A stretch of 64,000 nucleotides of DNA, taken from the NCBI GenBank assembly GCA_026770025.1, contig JAMXDE010000022.1, forward strand, positions 1 through 64,000, given 5' to 3'. How positions within the stretch are numbered: the stretch's first letter is position 1; every line of letters begins with the position of its first letter. A model generated the notes under the pieces. It was not told the origin of the DNA, ran no database searches, and saw nothing but the letters and a program-made list of their open reading frames with translations. This DNA comes from Craspedostauros australis (Eukaryota; Bacillariophyta; Bacillariophyceae; Mastogloiales; Achnanthaceae). The position numbers and the translations under genes were made by a program. This document shows, piece by piece, positions 25,284-36,200 of the stretch.

Positions 25284-25323
25284 TCCATACGAGTCGATCT
25301 GTGACGGCCAAGCCGTCTACTGC

Positions 25324-28300
25324 ATGCTGGTTCGCGAGTACACCACTGGTGCTACTGCTGTCAACACCATCCGACGCATCCGCAACGACATCATCAAGTT
25401 CAAGCTGGATAAGCAGTGGCGCAAGACTCGTGAGCAGTTCCTGGACCTGTGGCAACACAAGGTACACGAACTTGAGGCATTGCGTGATGATCCCATCGAC
25501 GACGCGACGAAGAAGGAGTGGTTGACCAACGCCATCGAGGCAGACAAGGCTCTGTACCAGTCTATCTTCCAGACTGACTACCTGCAGACCGCGATCCTGG
25601 CCTATTCACCCGGCACGTCCACGACCACCATGGAGTTCGATACCCTCGTTGAGCTCGTTCGATCCTACGCTGTCCAGCTCGATGGTCACGACGCCAACAA
25701 GCCAAAGCCGCCGCGCCAAGCCAACAACACCGACCAGCGCAAGCAACGTGGGAAGGATAAGGACGACGGACCCAATCTCTGGAAGCCCAACAAGGACTAC
25801 AGCAAGGAGACACGAGAACGGCTGCCGCGAGAGGAGTTCCAGAAGCTGTCGGATAAGCAACGCAGCGACTTCCTCCAAGCCCGGCGAGCCAAGTCTGGAC
25901 GTGGTAAGAAGGACAAGCCTAGGCGTTCCGCCAACAACACCAACCGCAGTGGATCCACATCCAACCAGAACGACCAACAGGACACCCAGACCAATGACAA
26001 TGGTAGTAACAATAACGAATCTAGTTCTACCGCTGGCACAGCAATCAACCGTATGCTTTCCAATGCCATGTCTAGCGCGTCCGGGGGCGCGCCGACTACC
26101 CTCGTCATTGACGGTCGCACCTACACCCTGTCTCACACGAACGTATCGTACAAGTTCAACAACACGAACGTGACTGTGCAAGGCGCGTTGGTGGATGGAG
26201 GTGCCAACGGCGGTCTCGTTGGTGATGACATGCTGGTGATGGAATCCACGTCCAACCGTGCTGATGTTTCTGGAATCGGCGACGCAGAGATCAAGGATCT
26301 GGCGCTGGTCACGGCCACCGCAGTCATCCAGACCACCTCAGGACCGGTGATTGGTTGGTTCCATCAGTACGCCAACTACGGGAGAGGACGCACCATCCAT
26401 TCTGCCAATCAACTCGCGGCGTTTGGACTGGATGTCAACGAGAGACCCAAGAACCTCCCTGGCGGTCGGCAGACCATCGTCACGCCAGACGGATTCGTCA
26501 TCCCGCTCACCGTGCGTCAAGGCCTCGCATACATGGACATGCACAAGCCAACTCAGGCAGAGCTAGACGATCTGCCACACGTGTTCTTCACCTCCGACCA
26601 AGAGTGGGACCCATCTGTCCTGGACGGAGAGGCTGATCTGGACAACATTCCTGCAACCGAACGCGGCGAGGACGACGACGACGACGACATCGACATCACC
26701 ATCTCCAAGTGCGTTCAGTACGTTCAATCCGCTGCAACGATCGGGGATGGGGAGAAGGCAATCAAGGCCGGGCCACGCAACATCGTGGGTAAAGCGCCCA
26801 ACTTCCATGCACTACGGCCGTACTTCGGATGGATTCCAGCAGACCGCGTGCGTGACACTCTTGCATGTACTACCCAATGGTATCGCATGTCTGAGCGTTC
26901 TCCCATGCGTAAGCACTATAAGTCTAGATTCCCCGCAGCCAATGTCAACCGACTACACGATGTTGTTTCCATGGACACGTTGTTCTCTGACACGCCTGCT
27001 CATCATGACGGAGTCCCTGGACACGGTGGATGTACCATGGTACAGGTGTTTGTAGGATCCAACACGCGCCTCACAGCGGCGTACCCTCTGGCAAGCGAAT
27101 CCCATGTTCCCCATGTTGTGCAGGACTTCATTCGGGAGCATGGTGCCATGGACGTGTTGATGTCCGACAACGCCACAGCGCAGATCGGAGGCAAGATGAA
27201 GGACATCCTCCGGCAGTACTGCATCGCAGACCACCAGTCCGAACCACACCACCAACATCAGAATCCTGTCGAGCGATGCATCCAGGATGTGAAGCGCACC
27301 ACCAACGGCATCATGGACCGAACTGGCACCCCTGCCAGGTTCTGGCTCATCTGCACCTTGTACGTCGTGGGGCTGTTCAACCATCTGTCGCAGTCCACGG
27401 CTGGCCACATCACGCCCATCCAAGCCGCCACAGGCCAGCGCCCTGATGTCAGCAAGTACCTCAGCTTCCACTGGTGGGAGCCAGTGTACTACAAGGTCGG
27501 GAACGCTGCCTTCCCAGGCACCACGCAGGAACGGCGTGGACGCTGGGCTGGACCATGCGAGCACAAGGGTGATGAACTGACGTTCTGGGTTCTAGATGAC
27601 GCGACACAACGGCTGTTGCCACGCTCAAGCATCCGACGTGTGTCTGATGACGCGCGAAACCTATGGGCAGACTACCCCCTGCCTGCTTCTGGGGAGGATG
27701 GTAGCGTGGATGACGAAGCTAGCGAAAACGGAAATCCAGATGATTTCGACAGTGACAGCACACCTAAACCTAGACAACCCGTTGTGCATGCACTATCTGA
27801 CCTGGTAGCCACATCACATGGAGAATCAGACCCTGGTGTAGTCAAAGTCCCCAAATTCAGTCATGACGAGTTGCTTGGAATGACCTTCCTTCACCAACAG
27901 GATGGACTCAAATGGAGAGCTCGAGTGATCCGCAAGATCAAGGACGGTGACGCAGCCAACCATGACAACATCAAGATACTCATCACATACGGCGATGATG
28001 ACACCAAAGAGCTCATCGCGTACACGGATCTAGCTGACATCATCGAACAGCAGCACGAGCAGGAGATTGGCGATGGGGAGATGTGCGTTTTCAAAGCCAT
28101 CACCGGTCATGAAGGCCCATTCCACTCCAGTCACAGCAAGTACAACGGCTCCTCCTACAATGTGAAGGTACAATGGGAAGACGGCAGTGTGACAATGGAA
28201 CCACTGGACGTGATAGCCAAAGACGACCCTGTATCCTGTGCAAAGTACGCCGCAGACAACAACCTCCTCGGTCTGCCTGGCTGGAAGCGATTCCGTAAAT

Positions 28301-30063
28301 TAGCAAAGAGGAAGAAGAAACTCAATCGTCTCATCAATGCTAGTAAACGCAAAGCTCGTGCACAAGGTCCTATCTTCAAGTTTGGTGTTCAAGTTCCACG
28401 GAACGGAAAAGAAGCACGCCAACTTGATGAGAAGAACGGCAACTCCAAGTGGGTAGATGCTGAGAGAAAAGAAATGGATCAGCTCCACGAGTACGGCACG
28501 TTCAAGGATCTCGGAAAGAACGCTCGGAAACCAGATGGATACAAGCAAATCAAGCTCCTCTGGGTGTACGATGTGAAGCACGACCTTCGGCACAAGGCAA
28601 GATGCGTAGCAGGAGGCCACTTGACAGACCCGTGTAAGGATATGGCATATGCTGGAGTAGTCAATCTCAGATCATTCAGGATTGCACTGCTTGCTGCAGA
28701 ACTCAACAACCTCAAGCCCATGGTGGGTGATATTGGTAATGCCTATCTAGAAGCATACACAAAAGAAAATATCTGTTTCGTAGCTGGTCCTGAGTTCCAA
28801 GAGTTTGCTGGTCACATGATGATCATTGTGAAAGCGCTCTATGGACTGCGCACGTCTGGTGCACGATTCCACGAGTCTCTGGCCGACACACTCCGCGACA
28901 TGAAGTTCTTTCAGTGCAATGCTGACCCGGATGTGTGGATGAGGGATGCTGGTAGATGCTGGGAATACATCTGTGTGTACGTAGATGATCTGATGGCCGT
29001 CATGGAAGACCCACAGTCATTCTTCGACACGCTCATCAACAAGTACGAGTACAAGTTGAAAGGTATAGGACCAATCAAGTATCACCTCGGCGCAGACTTC
29101 GACCGAGACAAAGACGGAACCCTGACTATGAGTCCGCAATCCTACATCAAACGGATGCTGGCGAATTACGAACAGGTGCATGGGGAGCTTCCACGGACCT
29201 ACACCAGTCCCATGGAACACAACGACGCCCCCGAGCTAGACACATCACGCGAGTTAAATCCAATAGAAACCCGACAATTCCAATCACTCATCGGCGCCCT
29301 TCAATGGTGCATCACATTGGGACGGTTTGATATTGCTGCAGCTGTGATGACTTTGTCTAGATTCAGAGCCCAACCCAGGATTGGTCACATGGACCGCGCT
29401 AAACGTGTGTATGGATACCTCCGAAAGCGTTCTGATGCCGCCATCAGGTTCAGAACGGGAATTCCAGATCACGAGCGCTTCTTCAAGGTTCCTGACCATG
29501 AATGGATGTACTCTGTGTATGGTGACGCCGAAGAGGAGACCGCGGACGACGATCCAACACCCAAGGGCAAGACAGTACGAATGACGACGTTTGTAGATGC
29601 CAACCTCATGCACTGCAAAGTGACTGGTAAATCTGCAACTGGTGTTCTCCATCTGCTCAACCAGACACCCATCGAATGGTTCAGCAAGCGCCAGACTACA
29701 GTCGAGACTGCAACCTATGGATCGGAATTCGTCGCGGCAAGGCAAGCAACAGAGCAAGTGATTGCGATGCGCCTCACTCTTCGTGCAATGGGAATTCCGC
29801 TGGACGGACCCGCCTGGATGTTCGGAGACAACCAGAGCGTGATCACATCCTCCACCATCCCAAACAGTGTGTTATCCAAACGACACAACGCATTGGCGTA
29901 TCATCGCGTGCGTGCCGCAGTAGCTGCGAAGATCCTGCATTTCTGCAAGATAGACGGAACGGAAAACGTAGCCGACGTCATGACCAAGTTCCTTCCATGG
30001 GCGAAGTACTGGCCGTTAGTGAGGCCGCTTCTATTCTGGAAAGGAGAGACTCTGGGTGGATGA
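25324..30063 (+). CDS. Gag-end and pol region of element C
   Basis: This is the open frame to the right of B1, up to 1579 residues from its first ATG. It starts with helical gag sequence (to about residue 150) and a basic, N/Q/S-rich linker. The protease motif VDGGANGG is near 26195. Integrase acidic residues lie in VSMDTLFSD (near 26965), MSDNATAQ (near 27160) and NPVERCIQD (near 27265). A segment at about 27860-28290 contains two short beta-rich stretches, one reading YNVKVQWEDGSVTMEPLDVI, that look like chromo- or Tudor-like barrels. Reverse transcriptase (YVDD at about 28978-28990) and RNase H (FVDANLMH, YGSEFVAAR, FGDNQSV) follow. The frame reads through all these domains. It closely parallels element A in RNase H, but ends soon after that domain, unlike A. 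Confidence 0.9.
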   Translation: MLVREYTTGATAVNTIRRIRNDIIKFKLDKQWRKTREQFLDLWQHKVHELEALRDDPIDDATKKEWLTNAIEADKALYQSIFQTDYLQTAILAYSPGTSTTTMEFDTLVELVRSYAVQLDGHDANKPKPPRQANNTDQRKQRGKDKDDGPNLWKPNKDYSKETRERLPREEFQKLSDKQRSDFLQARRAKSGRGKKDKPRRSANNTNRSGSTSNQNDQQDTQTNDNGSNNNESSSTAGTAINRMLSNAMSSASGGAPTTLVIDGRTYTLSHTNVSYKFNNTNVTVQGALVDGGANGGLVGDDMLVMESTSNRADVSGIGDAEIKDLALVTATAVIQTTSGPVIGWFHQYANYGRGRTIHSANQLAAFGLDVNERPKNLPGGRQTIVTPDGFVIPLTVRQGLAYMDMHKPTQAELDDLPHVFFTSDQEWDPSVLDGEADLDNIPATERGEDDDDDDIDITISKCVQYVQSAATIGDGEKAIKAGPRNIVGKAPNFHALRPYFGWIPADRVRDTLACTTQWYRMSERSPMRKHYKSRFPAANVNRLHDVVSMDTLFSDTPAHHDGVPGHGGCTMVQVFVGSNTRLTAAYPLASESHVPHVVQDFIREHGAMDVLMSDNATAQIGGKMKDILRQYCIADHQSEPHHQHQNPVERCIQDVKRTTNGIMDRTGTPARFWLICTLYVVGLFNHLSQSTAGHITPIQAATGQRPDVSKYLSFHWWEPVYYKVGNAAFPGTTQERRGRWAGPCEHKGDELTFWVLDDATQRLLPRSSIRRVSDDARNLWADYPLPASGEDGSVDDEASENGNPDDFDSDSTPKPRQPVVHALSDLVATSHGESDPGVVKVPKFSHDELLGMTFLHQQDGLKWRARVIRKIKDGDAANHDNIKILITYGDDDTKELIAYTDLADIIEQQHEQEIGDGEMCVFKAITGHEGPFHSSHSKYNGSSYNVKVQWEDGSVTMEPLDVIAKDDPVSCAKYAADNNLLGLPGWKRFRKLAKRKKKLNRLINASKRKARAQGPIFKFGVQVPRNGKEARQLDEKNGNSKWVDAERKEMDQLHEYGTFKDLGKNARKPDGYKQIKLLWVYDVKHDLRHKARCVAGGHLTDPCKDMAYAGVVNLRSFRIALLAAELNNLKPMVGDIGNAYLEAYTKENICFVAGPEFQEFAGHMMIIVKALYGLRTSGARFHESLADTLRDMKFFQCNADPDVWMRDAGRCWEYICVYVDDLMAVMEDPQSFFDTLINKYEYKLKGIGPIKYHLGADFDRDKDGTLTMSPQSYIKRMLANYEQVHGELPRTYTSPMEHNDAPELDTSRELNPIETRQFQSLIGALQWCITLGRFDIAAAVMTLSRFRAQPRIGHMDRAKRVYGYLRKRSDAAIRFRTGIPDHERFFKVPDHEWMYSVYGDAEEETADDDPTPKGKTVRMTTFVDANLMHCKVTGKSATGVLHLLNQTPIEWFSKRQTTVETATYGSEFVAARQATEQVIAMRLTLRAMGIPLDGPAWMFGDNQSVITSSTIPNSVLSKRHNALAYHRVRAAVAAKILHFCKIDGTENVADVMTKFLPWAKYWPLVRPLLFWKGETLGG

Positions 30064-30304
30064 ACAAGACTCTCGACTATAGGGGAGTATCAACATCTAG
30101 ATCGAAATTAGGTACCCATCTCCCATGACTGAAACGTGATTCATTATTTTTGATTCGACTCGATTTGAGAGTATAGTCGAGTGAGTCTTGATACACGATT
30201 GATATTCAGTCACTACAGTCATCGAACCTGACGTCATCGTATGACGTCAGAGGATCGGTCATTGTGATCCTCGGAATCGAGATTATATCTTAGTCATGGT
30301 ATGC
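30064..30304 (+). other. 3' untranslated part of element C
   Basis: A stretch of 241 bp between the end of the pol frame and the 3' LTR has no reading frame. It contains inverted-repeat sequence (the phrase CTCGACTATA near 30072 pairs with TATAGTCGAG near 30173) and the near-palindrome TGACGTCATCGTATGACGTCA at about 30229-30249. No long purine tract is evident just before the LTR. Confidence 0.6.
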
Positions 30305-30782
30305 TGACCTGTCTAGCCATGCCGAGTGCATCATCGAGCACGTGGCAACAACATTTAGGATCCAGAACAACATCGTCAGAGGTGATGCATGCACCTTGTC
30401 GACGTAGACGGATCAATCCATATGTGATCAAACAGAGATCAAGATTAGGCAAGACCAGGAGAGATGAGGAAAGACCCAAGGGCAAGAATAACACGGGATA
30501 TCGTGTAAATCAACATGCCATCTTGGGCAATGTTTTAGGAAAGACTGCGAGATACAACACGAGGTAATCGAGCAGCACGTTAGCAACCGTGCATTAGGTA
30601 CCATCATTAGAAATAGGAGATCATCATCTCATAATCCAAACTCAATCATCAATTGAACACAACCTATTAGAACAACAACAAACACCAAACATCTCCAACT
30701 CCACCTGACGGATTGATCACCCTGGCGGCGTAGTAAGTGCAGTGTTTGGTGCCCTTTTCCTGTGTGTAATTGCTGATTATCA
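30305..30782 (+). repeat. 3' LTR of element C
   Basis: A 478-bp LTR beginning TGACCTG and ending TTATCA, nearly identical to 13779-14255. Its right side abuts truncated family-B LTR sequence, suggesting that C sits within or beside an older family-B LTR. Confidence 0.9.
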
Positions 30783-31439
30783 CTGTTTCGTAGATTCAGT
30801 CTCCGACTATGAGTCGGTACGCGAGATGCTCTCTCGCTCCTCTCTGTATTCTCTCTCTCTCTCTCAACATCGTGTGTTCATGCTGCACGATACTTCGTGT
30901 TCGATGCATACTCCGCATTCGACACTCCGTTCATTCAGTACTGGTTCCTACTCCATGAGTACTTACCATTTGAAGTTCACCTTCAGTATCCGTGATGCTG
31001 ATCCTCTTTGGGCATCGGATCTTCGCCTCCTGCTCTGACTTGGAGACAGATGTCGACATGGTGACACGATGACATCCTGTCGACGTCAGTAGGCGTCCTT
31101 CTGCTCTCCAGATGTCATGTTCCATTGGTGATGCAGCAGTCTGTTGGATGATATCGTCATCTGAGGTTTAGTTGGGAAGTACCTCAAGATTCTCTTGGTA
31201 CCATTGATGGATGGATGGACGGACGATCTTCTAATTCTCTCAGAAATCGTTATTCGCAAATTTCTTTCAGAAATCTTGCTCATTTTTGTGTGTTCCGTTT
31301 CCACTGTGATTCTGACGAATCACAGCATACTATCGACACGAGTGTAGTTATACCGTCCAAGTGCGTATGAGAGAATAGCGGGTGAACGATGCACATATAC
31401 GCGTACATCTTGACGTATACTCACATGTACATCTCGACA
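30783..31439 (-). repeat. Truncated, older family-B LTR
   Basis: About 657 bp matching the family-B LTR from the phrase CTGTTTCGTAG to the terminal CATCTCGACA. The first 130-140 bp are missing. It is clearly more diverged from the other five copies than they are from each other, so it is an older insertion or a subfamily member. Its right end coincides exactly with the left limit of the segmental duplication. Confidence 0.85.
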
Positions 31440-32525
31440 AGTATAAAGCTAATTGTTTGTTTGAATCTACTTCTCTGAACTGTGAGCTCTTCATTGCTCT
31501 CAGCTTCCAAAGTTCGATCTCCTCCTGAGATCTCCATGGGTCCATCTACTAGTCAAGCATACATCCATCTTGCATTCATCTCAAATTCATCATGCACATG
31601 CATGCACTACCAAGTTGCCCATGCCCATGCACTCATCACGTTGTCTTGCCTCAAATAGTTGTGTTAGTATAGGCATTGCTGAATCACAGGTGTGACCTGA
31701 CTCATTCCATTCAATCGGATCACAGTCTTCATGTTTCACAAGAACAGCTTGGACGATTGCTCCTGCGACTACTCATCCTAAGACAATTTCTGATCCTCTC
31801 CAATCATTCACCAGTTCGTCGTCAGGGACTCATTCACAAGCCATCTCACACTTCGTGACACCGGCCTGTCTCAAATACTCTTTTCTTGTTTGTTGCGACA
31901 TGGGGGCCGTAGTCGCGTGTATTGTGATGCTGGTCACGAATCCAACATCGCCGCTCCCTGTGGCATTCGCGTGTGACTCCCATTCCTGCATCAAGGTCAT
32001 GAATGTCACGATCTGGTTCGCATTCGGCACATGGCGTTCTTCACATCAAAACACGTGCAGCTCACAATTTTGGTGTGACAAAGATCCAAGGGAGAGGTGG
32101 GGGAATGTAGCGTTTTATGATGCTTGACTCCTCACATGTGGGAGTCGCGGTATTTTGGTGTTTCATAACACACGATTCCTGACATGATCACCAAGAGTCG
32201 ATTCAGTTCAGTCGTGGTTGATACTATTGGGGGGTGCGGCAACCATGTGTACCTTGACAAAGTTGTACTCTCGATTCCCAACAGGCCCATTACATTCATC
32301 ACAACCTCGACCACACACAGCAAACTATTAGACTTCTACAAAATGAGGCCGGATAGAGTACTCTCCAGTGGACAGCTACTGAGTCGAGTAGATCATGTAG
32401 TATACCCAAAGAGCTCTAACTGGTTGCACCCTCACACGATTTTCACCGTTACAGTCGCTCCCATTCTCTTGCGTCTTCTTTGGCTTTGGCTTTGCTTTGG
32501 TTAGTGCCCACCACAAAGTATTTCC
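31440..32525. other. Non-coding start of D1
   Basis: No convincing gene. It contains CAT-rich low-complexity sequence and a short - strand frame (MPNANQIVTFMTLMQEW, 31830-32030) that is longer in D2. It also contains the first copy of a dispersed repeat of about 185 bp at 32281-32467. Confidence 0.5.
32281..32467 (+). repeat. Dispersed ~185-bp repeat, copy 1
   Basis: Contains the phrases CACACAGCAAACTATTAGAC, GGACAGCTACTGAGTCGAGT and GTAGTATACCCAAAGA. A diverged second copy lies 2.8 kb downstream at 35071-35257. Both are repeated in D2 (47641-47826 and 50406-50588), so the repeat existed twice before the segment was duplicated. Its nature is unknown; a promoter module or an old element end are possibilities. 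Confidence 0.7.
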
Positions 32526-33206
32526 ATGACGGAGCCGGCACAGGACCATGAAGTCAATGGAACATCTTCGTTTGTGCTCCTGCCTTACCTATTTTCGCCC
32601 AAACTCTTTCTTTCGCCATCTCTGTGCAGCAAGCAAGCAGCCGTTTCTGCCCTCTCTCACCTTCATGGGACTCGACTGAAGCCAAACTCGAACGACGTTT
32701 TGATTCTCATGGTCGCACAAATCAGACCTCCTTGGCAGGGCTCCACCACCACAGTCTCCATTCATGACAGACGAACACCCGACAGATCTCGTGGGCAATC
32801 GTTCTTGCATGACGATGGTGGTGTGTTGATAAACATGATGCCGCCACCACCACAGCATCCACCAGTGACCGTGTCCATCGAACTCAACGGCAAGCAATAC
32901 GGCATTACACAAGGTGGTGGGACGGGCAGGTGTGGAGGCAAAGAAGAAGGCAATCATCGTCTGCTCCAGAAACGAGCAGAAGCTTCGATTGCTTGCCCCG
33001 ATCTGTCGTCATCTACGGTTGTTGCTTTTGGGGTCATGCTGCGGCGCTTGGATACTCTGCCCCATGCTGAGGTTCCACCGCCATCGATACCTTGCCCTCC
33101 CACAATCGCCATGGACTGCAGCTTGTATTCTCTTCGTATCCCCACTCACCTTGTGCTGCGCTCTCAGTTGACCGTCTCACTATTTTGGCGCCACGTTGGT
33201 ACATAG
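32526..33206 (+). CDS. Doubtful hypothetical protein, 226 aa (D1)
   Basis: Open frame from MTEPAQDHEVNG, following a T-rich and C-rich stretch. Composition is proline-rich in the middle (MMPPPPQHPPVTVSIELNGK). I recognise no domain. The D2 counterpart (47885-48562) is open with almost the same length but a shifted last dozen residues. Nucleotide differences between the two copies change amino acids at least as often as not, which argues against constraint. It may be a chance frame. The opposite strand of this interval also has coding-like stretches, so any real gene here could be a decayed one on the - strand. Confidence 0.2.
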   Translation: MTEPAQDHEVNGTSSFVLLPYLFSPKLFLSPSLCSKQAAVSALSHLHGTRLKPNSNDVLILMVAQIRPPWQGSTTTVSIHDRRTPDRSRGQSFLHDDGGVLINMMPPPPQHPPVTVSIELNGKQYGITQGGGTGRCGGKEEGNHRLLQKRAEASIACPDLSSSTVVAFGVMLRRLDTLPHAEVPPPSIPCPPTIAMDCSLYSLRIPTHLVLRSQLTVSLFWRHVGT

Positions 33207-36200
33207 AATAGAACATTTCCACACCCATCCAATACTGGGAGATTCGACCGACCATTTGTTGGTTCACGCAGACCACGATCCTGCTTCTCTGCTGCATTAG
33301 CGGTTGGACGAAGGCAGCATTATCAGCGTAGAGATGAGTGACCGTGATCAAGAGAGGAGGTGTTTCGAGAGGCCGCGCGCCTTGTTGGAGAGCTTGGCGC
33401 CATTTCACCGATACGTTGGCCTGCTCATTGGCCTGTTCTTGCATCCACCGATTCTCTCAGCATCGCCATCGTGGCTGTCCATGGTGGAGTTGCTCGATGC
33501 AGATCAAATCCCACGGTCCTGTTCGCGGATGCCTCTGCATTCCTCTCAATCTGAATGTACTCATGTTGCATTGGGCCGACGTTGTCTAACTTCGTGCTGT
33601 CATTGATCAAGGGATGATGTCGCCCGAGCGCCCAGATGTGCGTGGGGAACAACCGACAAACACCAGCTGATGAGTGGTGTATTATATCATGCAATCGTCA
33701 GCGATGCTTTCGTGGTTGAATCCGCCAGCAGCCTCATGGAAAGTTTGAGCTCGTCTGCCACCTTTCATGGGCTGCATGGATGGAAGCACCGTGAAGTGTT
33801 GCTGCATCTCCATCCATCCATCCATCCATCCCTGCACGCATCCATCCATCCACGCTCACATTCCAATTTCTTGTGTGCCCGTCGACACACATCCATGATC
33901 GCATCTTGCCTCTGCATCAAAACACTTGTGTACAATTCATCTTCTCCTCAGGGATCGGTACGGCGGCTGCAAGATATCATCGAGTTCTTTGTATGATCGT
34001 ATTTAGAATTGCATCATTAAGTGAGGATGAATCCAACGGCCGCCTTGCTCCAGCCCCTATTTCGATGATACAACATGTTGCTTAATGCCACTTGCCATGG
34101 TGTGAGCGAGAATGCAGCATTCGCCCTCTTGTGAACCGGACCAGATATATTCGAATCAGCGTGGTGAGAAGGACCATCACGTGCATCTGCGGATTGCATT
34201 GTAGCGATGCTGATGGCAGAGACTGCATGGTCATATCGCGCACTGCGTGGTACGTGGTGTTGGACGAGTGTTGATGCAAATCACAGCCGTTCAGATTCCA
34301 GAAAGCATGCCAAAAACCAAGCAAGTATGATATAATACCAACAACCGTCCCCAGATCTATGCTTCCCCTCTTCTTGTTCTATTCATTGCCCGTTGTACCA
34401 TCCACATCGCATCATCAGCGCCACATCAGGGAGCGAAACAGATTTTGCACGACCCGAGGTCGTTTGTGCTTCCTTGTGTTCATGCATCCAATCTGTACCA
34501 TGCCCGCACCGTACTGCCGTCTCCGTCCACTCGTGTGCTGACGCAACAAGCTGCTTGTTGCATTCTCTACGCGTACTTTACTGGTTGGGAGCGCCTCGCC
34601 AGCATTGCCTTTTCTTCAGAGGACTCTGAGCTTCTAGACGGTCTTCCATAGTATGCATTCTACAGTACGCATTCTACAGACTACAGATAGTAGAGTACAT
34701 CATGAAATATCTCCACAAGCAACGCATTACAAGCGATCTGAACGGAGTGGAGGGGACGACTCACACCTGCTCATAATCGCATCCTTGCTTGCGTCACTAA
34801 GTACACACATGTTTGAAGAGAAGCATCCTGAGTGCTGTTGATCGCCGGACACTCGATGCTTGTTCCGGCAGGCAGCGGATGGAGTAGTAGACTCTTGCAA
34901 TACGGGCTCTGGGAACGGTGAGAAAGAAATCGGTCTTTGGCACACGCGTGTGGTGCAAACAAAGAAATTGAGCGACTTCGTGTCCTCGCCAGATCGCATC
35001 AGGCACTGAGATGGATCGCCAATTTTGCATCAAGAAGCGCCTCGCCACAAATTCTCGGACTCCACGAATTGGCCCCAATACATTCATGACGTCCTCGGTC
35101 ACACACAGCAAACTATAATAGACTTCTTCAAAATAAAGCCGAATAGAATACTCTCGAGTGGACAGCTACTGAGTCGAGTAGATCATGTAGTATACCCAAA
35201 GAACTCTAACTGATTGCACCCTCACACGATTTCCATCATTCCAGTCGCTTTCATTCTGGAGAGGTTCAGTCAGGAAGGTGTTGGCTGAACAAAAGGAAAG
35301 CGAAGTTGATGTCAGAGTGCGTAGAGTGTGTACGATCTATTCGATGACGCAAACAGTAATACCACAATGGGGAACAGCAACACTGAGGCTCGCCTCGGAT
35401 AGATCGTGCACGTACGTCAACTTTGGCAGAGTACTATACTCGAAAGAGTATATTCATTCGCTTGAACCATGGTGGCGATCCCGAGGTATTGCCAATCGCT
35501 CTTCGAGAGCGACTGTGCTACATATAGTTTGATGGTGAAGTGGTCGCCCATTCGTTCAGATTGCACCACAGGGCTACTGTCCCATACTATTGTCAACAAC
35601 TACTCCGATATTGACATCATACAAGTCTTCCTTTGTTACGCCACCCTCAGAAAGGCACAGAAGGCCTTTGATTGCTTGTTATTGACGCAAAATTGAATGC
35701 GATCATAGGCATGTTTACTTTACATAATGGCGTGGCGAGATTGCAAGGATGTCAGATTATATGCAAGCTGCAAGACACGGTGGTCGGAATGGTGCAATAG
35801 GTATTCAAAAGTCGCGCGCTCCAAGTGCCGCTCGTTGCGTTAGTTGACACCGTTCCCGATGGCCTGATGGCAGGTACAGGAGATGGCAGCAAGGGAGCAG
35901 GCGAATACAACACAGTTCTAAACTCGCTGATGGTAGCTCGTGACGTGCCAGCATGTTGAGACTGCTACTTTACAAACAATGCAACGGCTTCCCTGTGGTT
36001 TCTGAACTCTGTGAGCCATAATCGCTGCAAAGCAACAACCGTTGGTACACGCAAACAGAGTCAGACTTTCCTTTCGGTCGTCGACTGCATCCGAACGGGG
36101 AAGCCGATTAACATTGGGGAGGATTTGTCACTTCTTGTGGCACATTCTGATTGCGTTCCTTCTGCAAGGAGTGCTTCTGGTGGCGTGTTTGCTCAGGGAG

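Larger units (their letters stand above)
13779..30782 (+). mobile_element. Copia-type LTR retrotransposon C, split by two family-B insertions
   Basis: A fossil copia element with an LTR pair at 13779-14255 and about 30305-30782. The two LTRs differ at only about two positions in roughly 477 bp by eye, so the insertion is recent. Internal parts are a long leader (14256-15860), a gag region starting near 15861, and protease to RNase H on the right (about 26150-30060). Two family-B insertions sit in the gag region: a solo LTR (16151-16945) and the whole element B1 (17357-25283). Apart from these insertions I see no further obvious break. No target duplication is visible, because the left LTR abuts a family-B LTR and the right LTR abuts another. 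It groups with element A by integrase and RNase H motifs. Confidence 0.88.

Noticed and set aside
33034-33694. Possible - strand gene in D1 and its D2 counterpart
   Set aside because: The reading frames are short and in different frames, and differences between the copies alter amino acids freely; no domain is recognised.
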